Shown here: piece by piece, positions 38,041 through 46,912 of the stretch
Layout of the letters: the number at the start of each line of letters is the position of its first letter
Position numbering within the stretch: position 1 is the first letter of the stretch
Origin: JAICUF01 sp038250675
Lineage (GTDB): Bacteria > Gemmatimonadota > Gemmatimonadetes > Gemmatimonadales > GWC2-71-9
Length of the DNA: 64,000 nucleotides
Assembly: GCA_038250675.1 (NCBI GenBank)
Contig: JBBSCB010000015.1
Span: 5,940 to 69,939 of the forward strand
Direction of reading: 5' to 3'
Program-made: the position numbers and the translations under genes
The notes under the pieces: generated by a model
What the model was told of the DNA's origin: nothing
The model's database searches: none
What the model saw: only the letters and a program-made list of their open reading frames with translations

Positions 38041-39267
38041 ATGAAGCTCTCCACCGGCCGCTCCGTGTGGCTCCTCGACCAGCCGGAACCGGCGTCGGCG
38101 TATCCCGATCTGGCCGGTGATGAGCGGTGCGATGTCGCGGTGATCGGCGCTGGCATCAGCGGCGCCCTCGCCGCCCGCGAGCTCGTCAACGCGGGTCTCC
38201 AGGTCCTCATCCTGGACCCGCGACCGGTCGGTCTCGGCAGCACCATCGCCTCCACCGCGCTGGTTCAGTACGAGATTGACGTCCCGCTCGTCGAGCTGCG
38301 GCAGCGCCTCGGCAACGAGGCCGCAGACGCCGCATACCTGGGCTGCGTCCGCGCGGTCAGGCGGCTGGGCAAAATCGCGGGGGAGCTGGGGGACCGGTGC
38401 GGCTACGAGCCGCGGACGAGTCTCTACCTGGCCAGCACCGCCGACGACGTTGCCACGTTGCGGGTGGAGCTTGCTGCCCGCCAGGAAATCGGCATCGATG
38501 TGGCCTGGCTGAGCGCCGCCGACATTGCCGCGCGGTATCCGTTTGCCAGGCCGGCTGCGCTGCGCTCGGCGGTCGCCGCGCAGGTCGATCCCTACTGCCT
38601 GACACGCCGGCTCATCGCCGCCGCCGCGCACGCCGGCGCACGCGTGCGCACCGGGACGGGTGCCAGGGTAGAACGATTTGCCTCCGGCCCTGATGGCGTC
38701 ACGCTTGAAGCGGCCGGTGGCACGATCCGGACGCGCCATGCGGTGTTTGCGACCGGATACGAATCGCAGTCCTATCTCGACTCGCCGGTCGCGACGCTCA
38801 AGAGTACGTACGCCATGGCTACCGCGCCGCACTCGTCGTTGCCCGGCTGGACGGACCGCGCGCTGATCTGGGAGACGGCCCGCCCATATCTCTATCTTCG
38901 CACCACCGCCGACGGTCGTGTGATCGTCGGCGGCGAAGATGAGGACGTCGTCGACCCAGCCGCGCGGGACACGATGCTCGGCGCCAAGGTGGCGGTGCTC
39001 GAGGAGCGCGCCGGCCGGCTGTTCCCGGAGATCGACATGAGCGCTGCATGCGCGTGGGCCGGCACCTTTGCCGAGACGCCGGATGGCTTGCCCTATGTCG
39101 GCATGCCGGAGCAACACCCCGGCGCCTGGTTCGTCCTGGGTTACGGCGGCAATGGCATCACCTTCAGCGTGATCGCCGCCGAGATCGTGCGGGAGGGATG
39201 CCTCGGCCGCACGCATCCCGACGCAGCGCTCTATGCCTTTGGCCGGGCGATGCGCGAGCGCAGTTGA
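38041..39267 (+). CDS. FAD-dependent oxidoreductase (DAO family)
   Basis: A 408-residue flavoprotein with an N-terminal Rossmann motif GAGISG (36-41) preceded by a short tail, and the DAO-fold C-terminal signature AWAGTFAETPDGLPYVG with GYGGNGITFS. This resembles glycine oxidase, D-amino-acid dehydrogenase and gamma-glutamylputrescine oxidase relatives; the substrate is unknown. It follows the recombinase gene by ten bases. It ends 11 bases from the stop of the convergent ABC permease gene, with no room for a separate terminator. Confidence 0.8.
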   Translation: MKLSTGRSVWLLDQPEPASAYPDLAGDERCDVAVIGAGISGALAARELVNAGLQVLILDPRPVGLGSTIASTALVQYEIDVPLVELRQRLGNEAADAAYLGCVRAVRRLGKIAGELGDRCGYEPRTSLYLASTADDVATLRVELAARQEIGIDVAWLSAADIAARYPFARPAALRSAVAAQVDPYCLTRRLIAAAAHAGARVRTGTGARVERFASGPDGVTLEAAGGTIRTRHAVFATGYESQSYLDSPVATLKSTYAMATAPHSSLPGWTDRALIWETARPYLYLRTTADGRVIVGGEDEDVVDPAARDTMLGAKVAVLEERAGRLFPEIDMSAACAWAGTFAETPDGLPYVGMPEQHPGAWFVLGYGGNGITFSVIAAEIVREGCLGRTHPDAALYAFGRAMRERS

Positions 39268-39278
39268 GTGTGCGCCGG

Positions 39279-40991
39279 CTACGGACGCTGGAGGCCCGCG
39301 TCCGCGATGTCGATCCGTTCGAACACCCGTCCCAGCGGTCCGAGCAGCAGCCGCGCTTCCAGAGTCACCCCCGCGACCGTGATCGCGCCGGCGGGTGCCA
39401 GCGCCCACATTCCCCATGCCGGCCAGAGCGCCCATCCCACCACCGCCGCCGCCAGCACGGGCGGCACCAGTGCGAGCGCGAGCACAGCGGCATACACGAT
39501 CATCGCCAGGGTGTTCTGTCCCAGCGCCTCGACGCCACCCGCCCGCCGCGGGCCGAGGTGGACCCATGCCGGAAAGAGCAGTGCGGCGCCGTTCTGGAGC
39601 AGGAGGCCGAGGTAGTTGACCGCCGGCATGACCAGCACGGTGGCCATCGCCACGACGGTCCGCGTCTTGAGGGACAGCGCTGAGTCGCCCGCCCCGAGCA
39701 ATGCACCGTAGGCCACCAGCACCAGCCCGGCTTGCGTTGCGGATAGCACCACCGTGGCCGCGGACACCTCAGCGGCAACGATCTGTGCGCCGGTGAGTGG
39801 AAAGCTCCGGAGTAGCTCGAGGTGGAGGAGATCGGCGCGCAGGTCGTTGCGGACCCATTGCGGGCCAACGACCACCGAAAGCAGCGCCCAGGTGCCGGCC
39901 AGAATCCCGACCGTGGACAGCGCCGACGAGTGGGTCTGCGCCGACGCGACGCCGGCCACCACTGCGCCCATGACTGTCAGCGCCGCGACTCGCCGCGCCG
40001 TGCCGGCGCGGGTGACGGCGAGCAGATTCTTCCAGTAGATGGCGACCGCCGGCGCACCCGTGGCCGCGAGCCGGAACACCGGCCGGCCGGCGCGCGCCAG
40101 CCGCGGCCGGTCAGCTTGATCGCCGGATGCCGGAAGCAGCTCCCGGCTTCTGGCATCGGCGGCGGCAACGGCGCCCTCCTCGAAGGCGGCGTCGGAACGG
40201 AGCACCCAGACGCAATGGAGGAGGAGCAGCCCCAGCGCCGCCGGAAGCGCGCGCGCCCAGGCCGCCGGCTCGGTTCGAATCACCGGCGCCACCAGCGCGC
40301 GGAACGGCGCCAGGAAGCTGGCGACAGCGCCACTCGACGCGCTCGCGGCCACCGCGTCGAGCAGTGCCTGAGCTCCACCATGCCGCGCCGCGCCCGCCAA
40401 TGGCAGCACCCGGGCCAGCGATACCGCCAGCATCACCCCTCCCAGCGCAACGATCGCAAGTACGAGGCGATGCCTGCGCCGGGCACCCGGCTCGCCGCCG
40501 GCGAGATCGCCGCGCACCAGCGAGGCACCGACCCGGTGCAGGTGCAGGGTCGACAGGGCGATCCAGATCCCGGCAGCGTGCATCGCGGTGCGCCCGTTCC
40601 AGGGTCCTCGGGTCAGGATCACCGTCCAGAGCAGCGTATAGCGAAGGATCAGCAGCTGGGCCCGGGCGAGCTTGGCCGAAATCAGCCGGCGCCGCGACAC
40701 TGGGGCGGGGAACAGGAACGTCACTTCGGCCGGCGAGAAGGTGAACCCGGCCGGCGTGCGGCCAAACACCCAGGCCCAGGCGAGGACCAGCGCGAGGCCG
40801 AACGCGGCGAGGAACTCGATGCCGCGGCCAGGCGAGGCCGGCGCCGGACTGCGGTGACTGAGGAAGAACCACAGATAGGCGATTCCGGCCAGCAGGGCGA
40901 GCGCGTACCGCGGATTCCTTACCTGGGCCGACTTGCGATGGACCCGATTGGCCAGACTCCGCCACCAGAGGTAGAGGAACGGGCCGGTCAC
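39279..40991 (-). CDS. ABC exporter permease-type membrane protein
   Basis: A 570-residue protein with about 11 to 12 hydrophobic segments. The stretch WVRNDLRADLLHLELLRSFPLTG and the overall layout resemble the family of putative ABC exporters (Pfam ABC_export type). It overlaps the ATPase gene by four bases (ATGA), so the two form one transporter. The pair is one of only two minus-strand blocks left of the dif site. The transported substrate is unknown. Confidence 0.75.
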   Translation of the reverse strand: MTGPFLYLWWRSLANRVHRKSAQVRNPRYALALLAGIAYLWFFLSHRSPAPASPGRGIEFLAAFGLALVLAWAWVFGRTPAGFTFSPAEVTFLFPAPVSRRRLISAKLARAQLLILRYTLLWTVILTRGPWNGRTAMHAAGIWIALSTLHLHRVGASLVRGDLAGGEPGARRRHRLVLAIVALGGVMLAVSLARVLPLAGAARHGGAQALLDAVAASASSGAVASFLAPFRALVAPVIRTEPAAWARALPAALGLLLLHCVWVLRSDAAFEEGAVAAADARSRELLPASGDQADRPRLARAGRPVFRLAATGAPAVAIYWKNLLAVTRAGTARRVAALTVMGAVVAGVASAQTHSSALSTVGILAGTWALLSVVVGPQWVRNDLRADLLHLELLRSFPLTGAQIVAAEVSAATVVLSATQAGLVLVAYGALLGAGDSALSLKTRTVVAMATVLVMPAVNYLGLLLQNGAALLFPAWVHLGPRRAGGVEALGQNTLAMIVYAAVLALALVPPVLAAAVVGWALWPAWGMWALAPAGAITVAGVTLEARLLLGPLGRVFERIDIADAGLQRP

Positions 40992-41722
40992 CGATTCGGC
41001 TCCTCGCGCCCGACCAGCGCGAGGAAGACATCTTCCAGCGGGCGGCCGGCCAGCTCCGGCCGCTCCGCGATGATCTCGGCGATCGTGCCGAGCGCCACGC
41101 GTGCCCCGTCGCGCATGATCAGCACGCGAGTGCAGATCTCCTCGACCAGATGCAGCAGGTGCGAGCTCAGAATCACCGCCGCGCCGTCGCGCGCCCGGCC
41201 GACAATCGTTTCCTTCATCCGGCGGATGCTCAGCGGATCGAGGCCGGTGAGCGGCTCGTCAAGGATCAGCGCGGACGGGCCGTGGAGCAGCCCGCAGGCG
41301 ATGGCCAGTTTCTGCTTCATCCCGCGCGAGAGCTCGGCCGGCAGTGCGTTGCGGCGGTCTGCCAGCTCGAGTTCGGCCAGCAGCGACTCCAGCCGGGGCC
41401 GTGCCTCGGTCACCTGGTACAGGCGACCGACGAACACGAGATGCTCCTCGACCGTCAGGTACTCGAAGAGGTGTGGCTCGTCGGGAATGAAGGCCAGCGC
41501 CGACTTGGCCGGGATCGGTTCCGTCGCCAGATCATGGCCGACCACTCGGATCCGCCCGGACGACGGTGCCAGGATGCCGGCGATGCACCGCAGCGTGGTC
41601 GTCTTGCCGGCACCATTGGGCCCCACCAGCCCCAGCACTTCTCCAGCGGAGACGGTGAAATCGAGCGCCGTGACGGCCGGGAAGCTGCGAAAGCGCTTGG
41701 TGAGGCTCTCGACCTCGATCAT
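40988..41722 (-). CDS. ABC transporter ATP-binding protein
   Basis: A 244-residue ATPase from ATG 41722. Walker A is GPNGAGKTT, the signature is LSRGMKQKLAIA (an SRG variant of LSGGQ) and Walker B is ALILDEPLTGLD, followed by the switch histidine in SSHLLHLVE. It resembles the CcmA/YhaQ-type exporters. The permease partner is the overlapping downstream gene. A longer frame upstream is read-through and is not used. Confidence 0.9.
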   Translation of the reverse strand: MIEVESLTKRFRSFPAVTALDFTVSAGEVLGLVGPNGAGKTTTLRCIAGILAPSSGRIRVVGHDLATEPIPAKSALAFIPDEPHLFEYLTVEEHLVFVGRLYQVTEARPRLESLLAELELADRRNALPAELSRGMKQKLAIACGLLHGPSALILDEPLTGLDPLSIRRMKETIVGRARDGAAVILSSHLLHLVEEICTRVLIMRDGARVALGTIAEIIAERPELAGRPLEDVFLALVGREEPNR

Positions 41723-41753
41723 GACGGCTCCGGCCGGGGGCTGGCAAAGGCGT

Positions 41754-41782
41754 TTCGCGTTAAGGAGCTGTCGCGGTAAGTT
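41754..41782 (+). promoter_or_regulatory. Weak candidate promoter for the gene at 41877
   Basis: TTCGCG (41754-41759), 17 bases, TAAGTT (41777-41782), in the 154-base divergent gap between the ABC ATPase and the next plus-strand gene. The -10 fits TAnnTT; the -35 match is poor. Confidence 0.25.
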
Positions 41783-41876
41783 AATGTGGCTCCGCACCGG
41801 CCGATGAAACCTTCCGCCTGCCGGCAACGTCTCTGACTGGAACGAACCGGTCCGCCGACCTTCTCCGGGACTTACG

Positions 41877-42551
41877 ATGCGGAATTACTGGCTGAAAATC
41901 GCGCTGGGCACGTTGGGCGTCTTTGTCCTCGGCATGCTGCTGATCACGCTGGTCCGGAAGGGCCGAAACACGGTCCACGACGTCGTCGAGGGCTCCGGAC
42001 CGCTCTCCATCCCGCTCCCCCCGATGGTGCCGTTCAATCTGGACGACACCCGCCTCGGCTCGATCCGCCACCTCACCGTCTATCGGAGCAGTCCCAAGGT
42101 GCCGTCCCGGTTTGCCGTCGCCGTGCAGCTCGCGGACTCGACGAGCGCGGCGCGGCTGGCGTCCTGCATCCTGTACATCAAGAGTCTCGATAACGTGGAT
42201 GAGCATACGTCGTTCCGCTGCGGTGCCGTCACCGACACTGCGGGACTCGATCTGGTTCCGTTCGGTGCCGTCACCCTGCGGGGCACAACCGACAGTTTCC
42301 CGCTGCTCCTGCCGCGCTCGGCGGTGCAGGACCTGCGTGGCACCCGGGACCACGTGGCCGACTCGATGAACGCCATGGGCGATCACCTGGCGGACTCGAT
42401 CATGCAGGCAGTCTCCGGGGCGGTGGACAGCACGGTGGGCGCGCAGTCCGATGTGCGGGAGCGCGGCCAGGTGATGGCGGACTCCATCCGCGATCTCTGG
42501 CGCGCGCGCGCGGACTCGATTCGTGCCGCCGCGCAGGCGGCCCAGCACTGA
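41877..42551 (+). CDS. Hypothetical membrane-anchored protein
   Basis: 224 residues, not recognised. One N-terminal transmembrane helix (about residues 7-26) is followed by a soluble, probably periplasmic domain. The last 75 residues are helical and alanine/aspartate-rich with a recurring ADSI/ADSM phrase (VADSMN, LADSIM, MADSIR, ADSIRA), which suggests an amphipathic or coiled-coil tail. It lies two bases before the trpG/pabA gene, so the two are probably co-transcribed. No function is inferred. Confidence 0.7.
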   Translation: MRNYWLKIALGTLGVFVLGMLLITLVRKGRNTVHDVVEGSGPLSIPLPPMVPFNLDDTRLGSIRHLTVYRSSPKVPSRFAVAVQLADSTSAARLASCILYIKSLDNVDEHTSFRCGAVTDTAGLDLVPFGAVTLRGTTDSFPLLLPRSAVQDLRGTRDHVADSMNAMGDHLADSIMQAVSGAVDSTVGAQSDVRERGQVMADSIRDLWRARADSIRAAAQAAQH

Positions 42552-42553
42552 GC

Positions 42554-43183
42554 GTGGACGCGCTCGCGGCGGCCGCCCGCCTGTCCGGGCGCGTCCTGGT
42601 CATCGACAACTACGACAGCTTCACCTACAACATTGTGCAGTACCTGGGTGAGCTCGGGTGGGAGCCGGAGGTGCATCGCAACGACGCGATCTCGGTTGCC
42701 GCGGTGCTGGGCGCGCGCGCCGACGCCATCGTCCTCTCGCCCGGTCCGGGCCGCCCGGAAGACGCCGGCATCTGCCTTGACCTCATCCGGGCCGCGGCCG
42801 GCCGGGTCCCGCTGCTCGGCGTCTGTCTCGGGCATCAGGCCGTCGCCGCGGCGTACGGCGGCGCGATCGTCCGCGCTGCCCGGCTGATGCACGGCAAGAC
42901 CGGGGTCGTGGCGCATCGAGGCGACGACCTGTTCGACGGGTTGCCCAACCCGCTGACAGTGATGCGTTATCACTCCCTCGTGGTGGCCGACGCCGGCTTC
43001 CCGGCCGAGCTCGAGGTCACGGCGTGGTCGGCCGATCGTCCGGCGGGGACGGAGATCATGGCGCTCCGCCACCGCGCGCTTCCGCTCTACGGCGTCCAGT
43101 TCCACCCCGAGTCGATCGCGACAGAGGCGGGCCACCGGCTGGTGGCCAACTTTCTGCTAAGGTCTTTGTCGGTCGCGGCTTAG
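42554..43183 (+). CDS. Anthranilate / aminodeoxychorismate synthase, glutamine amidotransferase subunit
   Basis: Class I glutamine amidotransferase, 209 residues from GTG. DNYDSFTYN opens the fold, the nucleophile cysteine is in GVCLGHQA, and the His-Glu pair is in GVQFHPESI. It provides ammonia from glutamine to TrpE or PabB. No trpE, pabB or other trp gene is adjacent, so whether it serves tryptophan, folate or both (TrpG/PabA) cannot be told from context. Confidence 0.88.
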   Translation: MDALAAAARLSGRVLVIDNYDSFTYNIVQYLGELGWEPEVHRNDAISVAAVLGARADAIVLSPGPGRPEDAGICLDLIRAAAGRVPLLGVCLGHQAVAAAYGGAIVRAARLMHGKTGVVAHRGDDLFDGLPNPLTVMRYHSLVVADAGFPAELEVTAWSADRPAGTEIMALRHRALPLYGVQFHPESIATEAGHRLVANFLLRSLSVAA

Positions 43184-43221
43184 CCACCGCGCGGCGGCTG
43201 TCAATCCCTCCGGCACGACTT

Positions 43222-43250
43222 TTGACACGCGCCGGCCGCCTGATTAGGTT
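43222..43250 (+). promoter_or_regulatory. Promoter of the pyrG-lpt-rpoN operon
   Basis: TTGACA (43222-43227, a perfect -35), 17 bases, TAGGTT (43245-43250). The -10 and the three bases before it (GATTAGGTT) are identical to the promoter at 26469-26497. This is the best promoter in the window. Confidence 0.75.
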
Positions 43251-43255
43251 GGGTG

Positions 43256-43390
43256 ATGCGAGTCTCACGCGCGGCGCCGGCCACGCAGGGCTGGTTCGTT
43301 CCCCTGACAAACCGTTCCATCATCGCGCTGGCGAGTCCCCGGCGGCCCCGGGCGCGGCGCGTTGGCACGCTCTTCCGAGGCGGTTCATGA
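43256..43390 (+). CDS. Possible 44-codon leader ORF upstream of pyrG
   Basis: An ATG five bases after the pyrG -10 opens a 44-codon frame (MRVSRAAPATQGWF... to RGGS) that fills the whole 5' region and ends in a TGA overlapping the pyrG ATG by four bases. If translated from a leaderless mRNA it would couple leader translation to pyrG. Third positions are about three-quarters G/C, lower than in the long genes, so it could equally be untranslated leader. Confidence 0.3.
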   Translation: MRVSRAAPATQGWFVPLTNRSIIALASPRRPRARRVGTLFRGGS

Positions 43391-45051
43391 CGACGGCTCC
43401 CAGCGCCACCAAGTACATCTTCGTTACCGGCGGCGTCGTGTCCTCCCTCGGGAAGGGCATCGCCGCCGCGTCGCTGGGACGGCTGCTGGTCGAGCGCGGG
43501 CTGGCCGTGACGATGCAGAAGTTCGACCCGTACATCAACGTGGACCCGGGCACGATGTCGCCATTTCAGCACGGCGAGGTGTTCGTCACCGATGACGGGG
43601 CGGAGACCGACCTCGACCTCGGGCACTACGAGCGATTCATCGATCGCTCGCTCTCCCAGCAGAACAACATTACCACCGGCCGGATCTACCAGACGGTCAT
43701 CGGCAAGGAGCGGCGCGGCGAGTACCTCGGCTCGACGGTGCAGGTCGTGCCCCACATCACCGATGAGATCAAGCTCGCCATCCGCCGCACCGCACCGGGG
43801 CACGACGTCGTGATCACCGAGATCGGCGGCACCGTGGGCGACATCGAATCGCTGCCGTTCCTCGAGGCGATCCGCCAGTTCCGCCAGGAAGTGGGCCGCG
43901 ACAATGCCCTCTTCATCCACCTGACGCTGGTGCCGTACATCGCCGCCGCGGGTGAGCTCAAGACCAAGCCCACGCAGCACTCGGTCAGAGAGCTCATGCA
44001 GATCGGGATCCAGCCGGACATCCTCATCTGCCGGAGCGAGCAGCCGCTCTCGCCCGAGATCAAGCGCAAGATCGCGCTCTTCTGCAACGTGGACTTTGGC
44101 TGCGTCGTCGAGAGCCCGGACGTAAAGTCCATCTACGAGATCCCGCTCCGCTTCCTCGAGCAGGGGCTGGACCGGCAGGTGTGCGAGCGGCTTCGGCTGG
44201 AGACGAAGGAGCCGGATCTCCAGACCTGGCGCGATCTGACGGAGCGCATTCTGCGCCCGGCGCGCACCGTGCGCATCGCGGTCGTCGGGAAGTACACCGA
44301 TCTCCACGACGCCTATAAGTCGGTCAACGAGGCGCTCATTCATGGCGGCGCGGCCAACGATGCGCGCGTGCAGGTCGAATGGATCGGCAGCGACCGCTTC
44401 ACCGGTCAGGCCGCCGCCGCCGAGCTACTCGGCGGCTTCGACGGGCTCCTCATTCCGGGCGGCTTCGGCGAGCGCGGGGTGGACGGGATGATCGAGGCGA
44501 TTCGCTGGGCCCGCGAGAACGGCCTGCCGTTCTTCGGCATTTGCCTCGGGCTCCAGGCGGCGATCATCGAGTTCGCCCGGAACGTCTGTGCGCTGCCCGA
44601 CACGAACAGCACCGAGTTCGAGCCTGAGTGCACCACGCCGGTGATCTCGCTCATGCAGTCGCAGCGCGACGTCTCGAACATGGGCGGTACCATGCGGCTC
44701 GGCGCGTACACCGCGCGGCTGCGGCCCGGGTCCAAGGTCGCCCAGGCCTACGGCACCCAGGAGATCAGCGAGCGCCATCGGCACCGGTGGGAGGTGAGCA
44801 ACGCCTACCGCGACGTGCTGGCGGAATACGGGCTTCGGCTCTCCGGCCAGTCCCCCGACGGCGGACTGGTCGAGGTCATCGAGCTCCCCGATCATCCCTG
44901 GTTCCTGGGATGCCAGTTCCATCCGGAGCTCAAGAGCCGTCCCACGCGGCCACACCCGCTGTTCGCGGCATTCGTCGGGGCGGCGTTGCGGCGCCAGGGC
45001 GCCGCACGCGATGCCGCCGCCGCGGACGAGCTGGCGGAGCTGACGCGTTGA
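43387..45051 (+). CDS. pyrG: CTP synthase
   Basis: Aminates UTP to CTP using glutamine. At 554 residues it has both domains: the N-terminal synthetase with FVTGGVVSSLGKGI and DPYINVDPGTMSP, and the C-terminal amidotransferase with nucleophile C386 in GICLGLQA and the histidine in GCQFHPELKSRP. The transcript leader is about 130 bases. A TTGA overlap couples it to lptC. CTP is needed for CMP-Kdo in LPS synthesis, which fits its place ahead of the lpt genes. Confidence 0.96.
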   Translation: MTTAPSATKYIFVTGGVVSSLGKGIAAASLGRLLVERGLAVTMQKFDPYINVDPGTMSPFQHGEVFVTDDGAETDLDLGHYERFIDRSLSQQNNITTGRIYQTVIGKERRGEYLGSTVQVVPHITDEIKLAIRRTAPGHDVVITEIGGTVGDIESLPFLEAIRQFRQEVGRDNALFIHLTLVPYIAAAGELKTKPTQHSVRELMQIGIQPDILICRSEQPLSPEIKRKIALFCNVDFGCVVESPDVKSIYEIPLRFLEQGLDRQVCERLRLETKEPDLQTWRDLTERILRPARTVRIAVVGKYTDLHDAYKSVNEALIHGGAANDARVQVEWIGSDRFTGQAAAAELLGGFDGLLIPGGFGERGVDGMIEAIRWARENGLPFFGICLGLQAAIIEFARNVCALPDTNSTEFEPECTTPVISLMQSQRDVSNMGGTMRLGAYTARLRPGSKVAQAYGTQEISERHRHRWEVSNAYRDVLAEYGLRLSGQSPDGGLVEVIELPDHPWFLGCQFHPELKSRPTRPHPLFAAFVGAALRRQGAARDAAAADELAELTR

Positions 45052-45596
45052 CGCTGCCCCGCCGACTGCTCGCGCTCGCCGGGCTCGCCGGGATCGCGGG
45101 CTGCGGCGGCGGCGCCGGCCACCCGACAGCGACGGTGCAGGCGCCCGACAGCGCCGATCAGGTGCTCGTGGGGTTCTCGCATTACCTGACGGACAACGGT
45201 GTCCGGCGCAGCCGGGTGGATGCGGATACGGCGCTTTTCTTCGAGGACACCCAGCTCACACTTTTGCGGCACGTGCGGGCGGTGTTCTTCGACTCAACCG
45301 GCGCGGAGGTGTCGACCCTCACCGCCGACAGCGCGGCGTACCGGTGGCAGGACGGCTCGATGAACGCCGGCGGCCAGGTCGTGCTGGTGGCGCCCGACGG
45401 ACGCCGGCTCCAGACGACGCGGATCCGGTACGAGCAGCCGACCAATCTGATCACCACTGATCAGCATTTCATTCTCGATCGCGGCACCGAGCACCTCGAA
45501 GGGGACGGGTTCCGGGCCGATCCGGACTTCAGGAACGTGGCCGTCAGCCGGCCGCGCGGCATCGCCGGCGACAGTCTGCTGCTGCCGGGACAGTGA
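45048..45596 (+). CDS. lptC: LptC-like lipoprotein (LPS export)
   Basis: 182 residues from TTG, overlapping the pyrG stop (TTGA). It has a type II signal peptide with lipobox IAGC (lipidated C19), whereas E. coli LptC is anchored by a helix. The body is a beta-rich OstA/LptC-type repeat (FFEDTQLTLLRHVRAVFFDS, VSTLTADSAAYRW, TTDQHFILDRGTEHLEGDGF). The order LptC, LptA-like, LptB, RpoN matches E. coli, which supports the call. It would be the periplasmic link of the LPS transport bridge. Confidence 0.85.
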   Translation: MTLPRRLLALAGLAGIAGCGGGAGHPTATVQAPDSADQVLVGFSHYLTDNGVRRSRVDADTALFFEDTQLTLLRHVRAVFFDSTGAEVSTLTADSAAYRWQDGSMNAGGQVVLVAPDGRRLQTTRIRYEQPTNLITTDQHFILDRGTEHLEGDGFRADPDFRNVAVSRPRGIAGDSLLLPGQ

Positions 45597-46912
45597 GAAC
45601 GGTCGCCGCGGTGGTGCTGCTGGCGTCGGCCGCCGCGGCCCGGGGCCTCGGGGCCCAGGGACCGGCGGCCGGCGCCCAACCCTGCCGGGTACAGATCGTG
45701 TCGGTGGGTGATACCGGACGCAGCGTGGACGCCGGCGGGCAGAGGACCTATTTCGCGGGCGGCGGCGTCAAGCTCAAGTGCCTGGGCCAGGACGTCACGA
45801 TGGAGAGCGACAGCATCGTCGCGCACGCCAGCGGCGATGTCGAGTTCATCGGTCACATGCACTACCGTGATTCGACGCTGGCGGTGGACGCGGGCAAGGT
45901 GACCTACCGCAAGGGCGTGGAGCGGTGGGAGGCGCGGGACAACGTCGTCTCCCGCAGTCTGACGACAGGCTCGATGATCCGCGGACCCGCGGTAGATTAT
46001 CTGCGCAAGGCGGCCGGCGTGCGCGATACGTTCGAGCTCTTTGCCACCGGACGGCCGCACGTGGACTATTTCGCCCGCGACTCCGCGGGGGAGCGCCGCG
46101 AGCCCTACGTGATCGTGGCCGACCGGCTGCACGGGCAGGGCGACGACCGCGTCTGGGGCGGCGGCCGGGTGACGATCGACCGGAGCGACATCGCCGCCCG
46201 TGCCGACTCGATCCGTCTCGATACCGGCTCGGCCAACGACGGCACGCTGGTGGGTCGCCCCATTTTCCGTGGCCTCGGCGCCGACAGCTTCGCCATCAGC
46301 GGAAGTCGCATCGACTTCAAGCTGGCGGGTCGGAAGGTCCGTGCGGTGCGCGCGGGGGATCATGCCCACGCCGCGCGAGACGAGTGGGACCTGACGGGAG
46401 ACACGATCGCCGTGGCGCTGACGAATCAGAAAGTCGAACAGATGTTCGCCTGGGGTCACGCTACCCCGCCGCGCGCGACCGGCAAGCGCTACGAGGTGCG
46501 CGGCGACTCACTCGCGCTCGATACGCCCGCGCAGGTGCTCACGCAGGCGCGGATCTTCGGCAGCGCGTGGGTCGGCGGCGCCGTGGATTCGGCCACCGGC
46601 AACCGGGACTGGATGGCAGCCGACACGATCGTCGCGGATTTCACCCCCCGGGATTCGGTCGCCGGTTCGGGCCACCGATCCGGCAGCGCATTGAGCGTGG
46701 TCCATGCTCGGCACGAGGCGCGGTCGTTTCATGAAGCGCCGAGCGACAAGCCGGGACGTCCGCCGTCGCTGAGCTACGCCCGGGGTGACACGATCGTCGT
46801 GACGATGAAGCCGAAGGGGGCGGAGGGCGTCGAGCGGGTGGACGTGCACGGCCACGCCGACGGCATCCAGCTCGAGCCCGATGCGGCTGCCCGTCCGGCC
46901 GGCCGCCCATGA
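45593..46912 (+). CDS. LptA/OstA-like periplasmic protein, long form
   Basis: 439 residues from a GTG (GTGA junction) with a signal peptide (VAAVVLLASAAAARGLGAQ). Beta-jellyroll OstA-type repeats appear throughout, e.g. FAGGGVKLKCLGQDVTMESD, HASGDVEFIGHMHYRD, WGGGRVTIDRSDIAARADSI and ALDTPAQVLTQARIFG. It is more than twice as long as E. coli LptA, so it may form a longer stretch of the LPS bridge from one chain. Position between lptC and lptB supports the role; the sequence is too divergent to assign the symbol firmly. Confidence 0.75.
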   Translation: MRTVAAVVLLASAAAARGLGAQGPAAGAQPCRVQIVSVGDTGRSVDAGGQRTYFAGGGVKLKCLGQDVTMESDSIVAHASGDVEFIGHMHYRDSTLAVDAGKVTYRKGVERWEARDNVVSRSLTTGSMIRGPAVDYLRKAAGVRDTFELFATGRPHVDYFARDSAGERREPYVIVADRLHGQGDDRVWGGGRVTIDRSDIAARADSIRLDTGSANDGTLVGRPIFRGLGADSFAISGSRIDFKLAGRKVRAVRAGDHAHAARDEWDLTGDTIAVALTNQKVEQMFAWGHATPPRATGKRYEVRGDSLALDTPAQVLTQARIFGSAWVGGAVDSATGNRDWMAADTIVADFTPRDSVAGSGHRSGSALSVVHARHEARSFHEAPSDKPGRPPSLSYARGDTIVVTMKPKGAEGVERVDVHGHADGIQLEPDAAARPAGRP

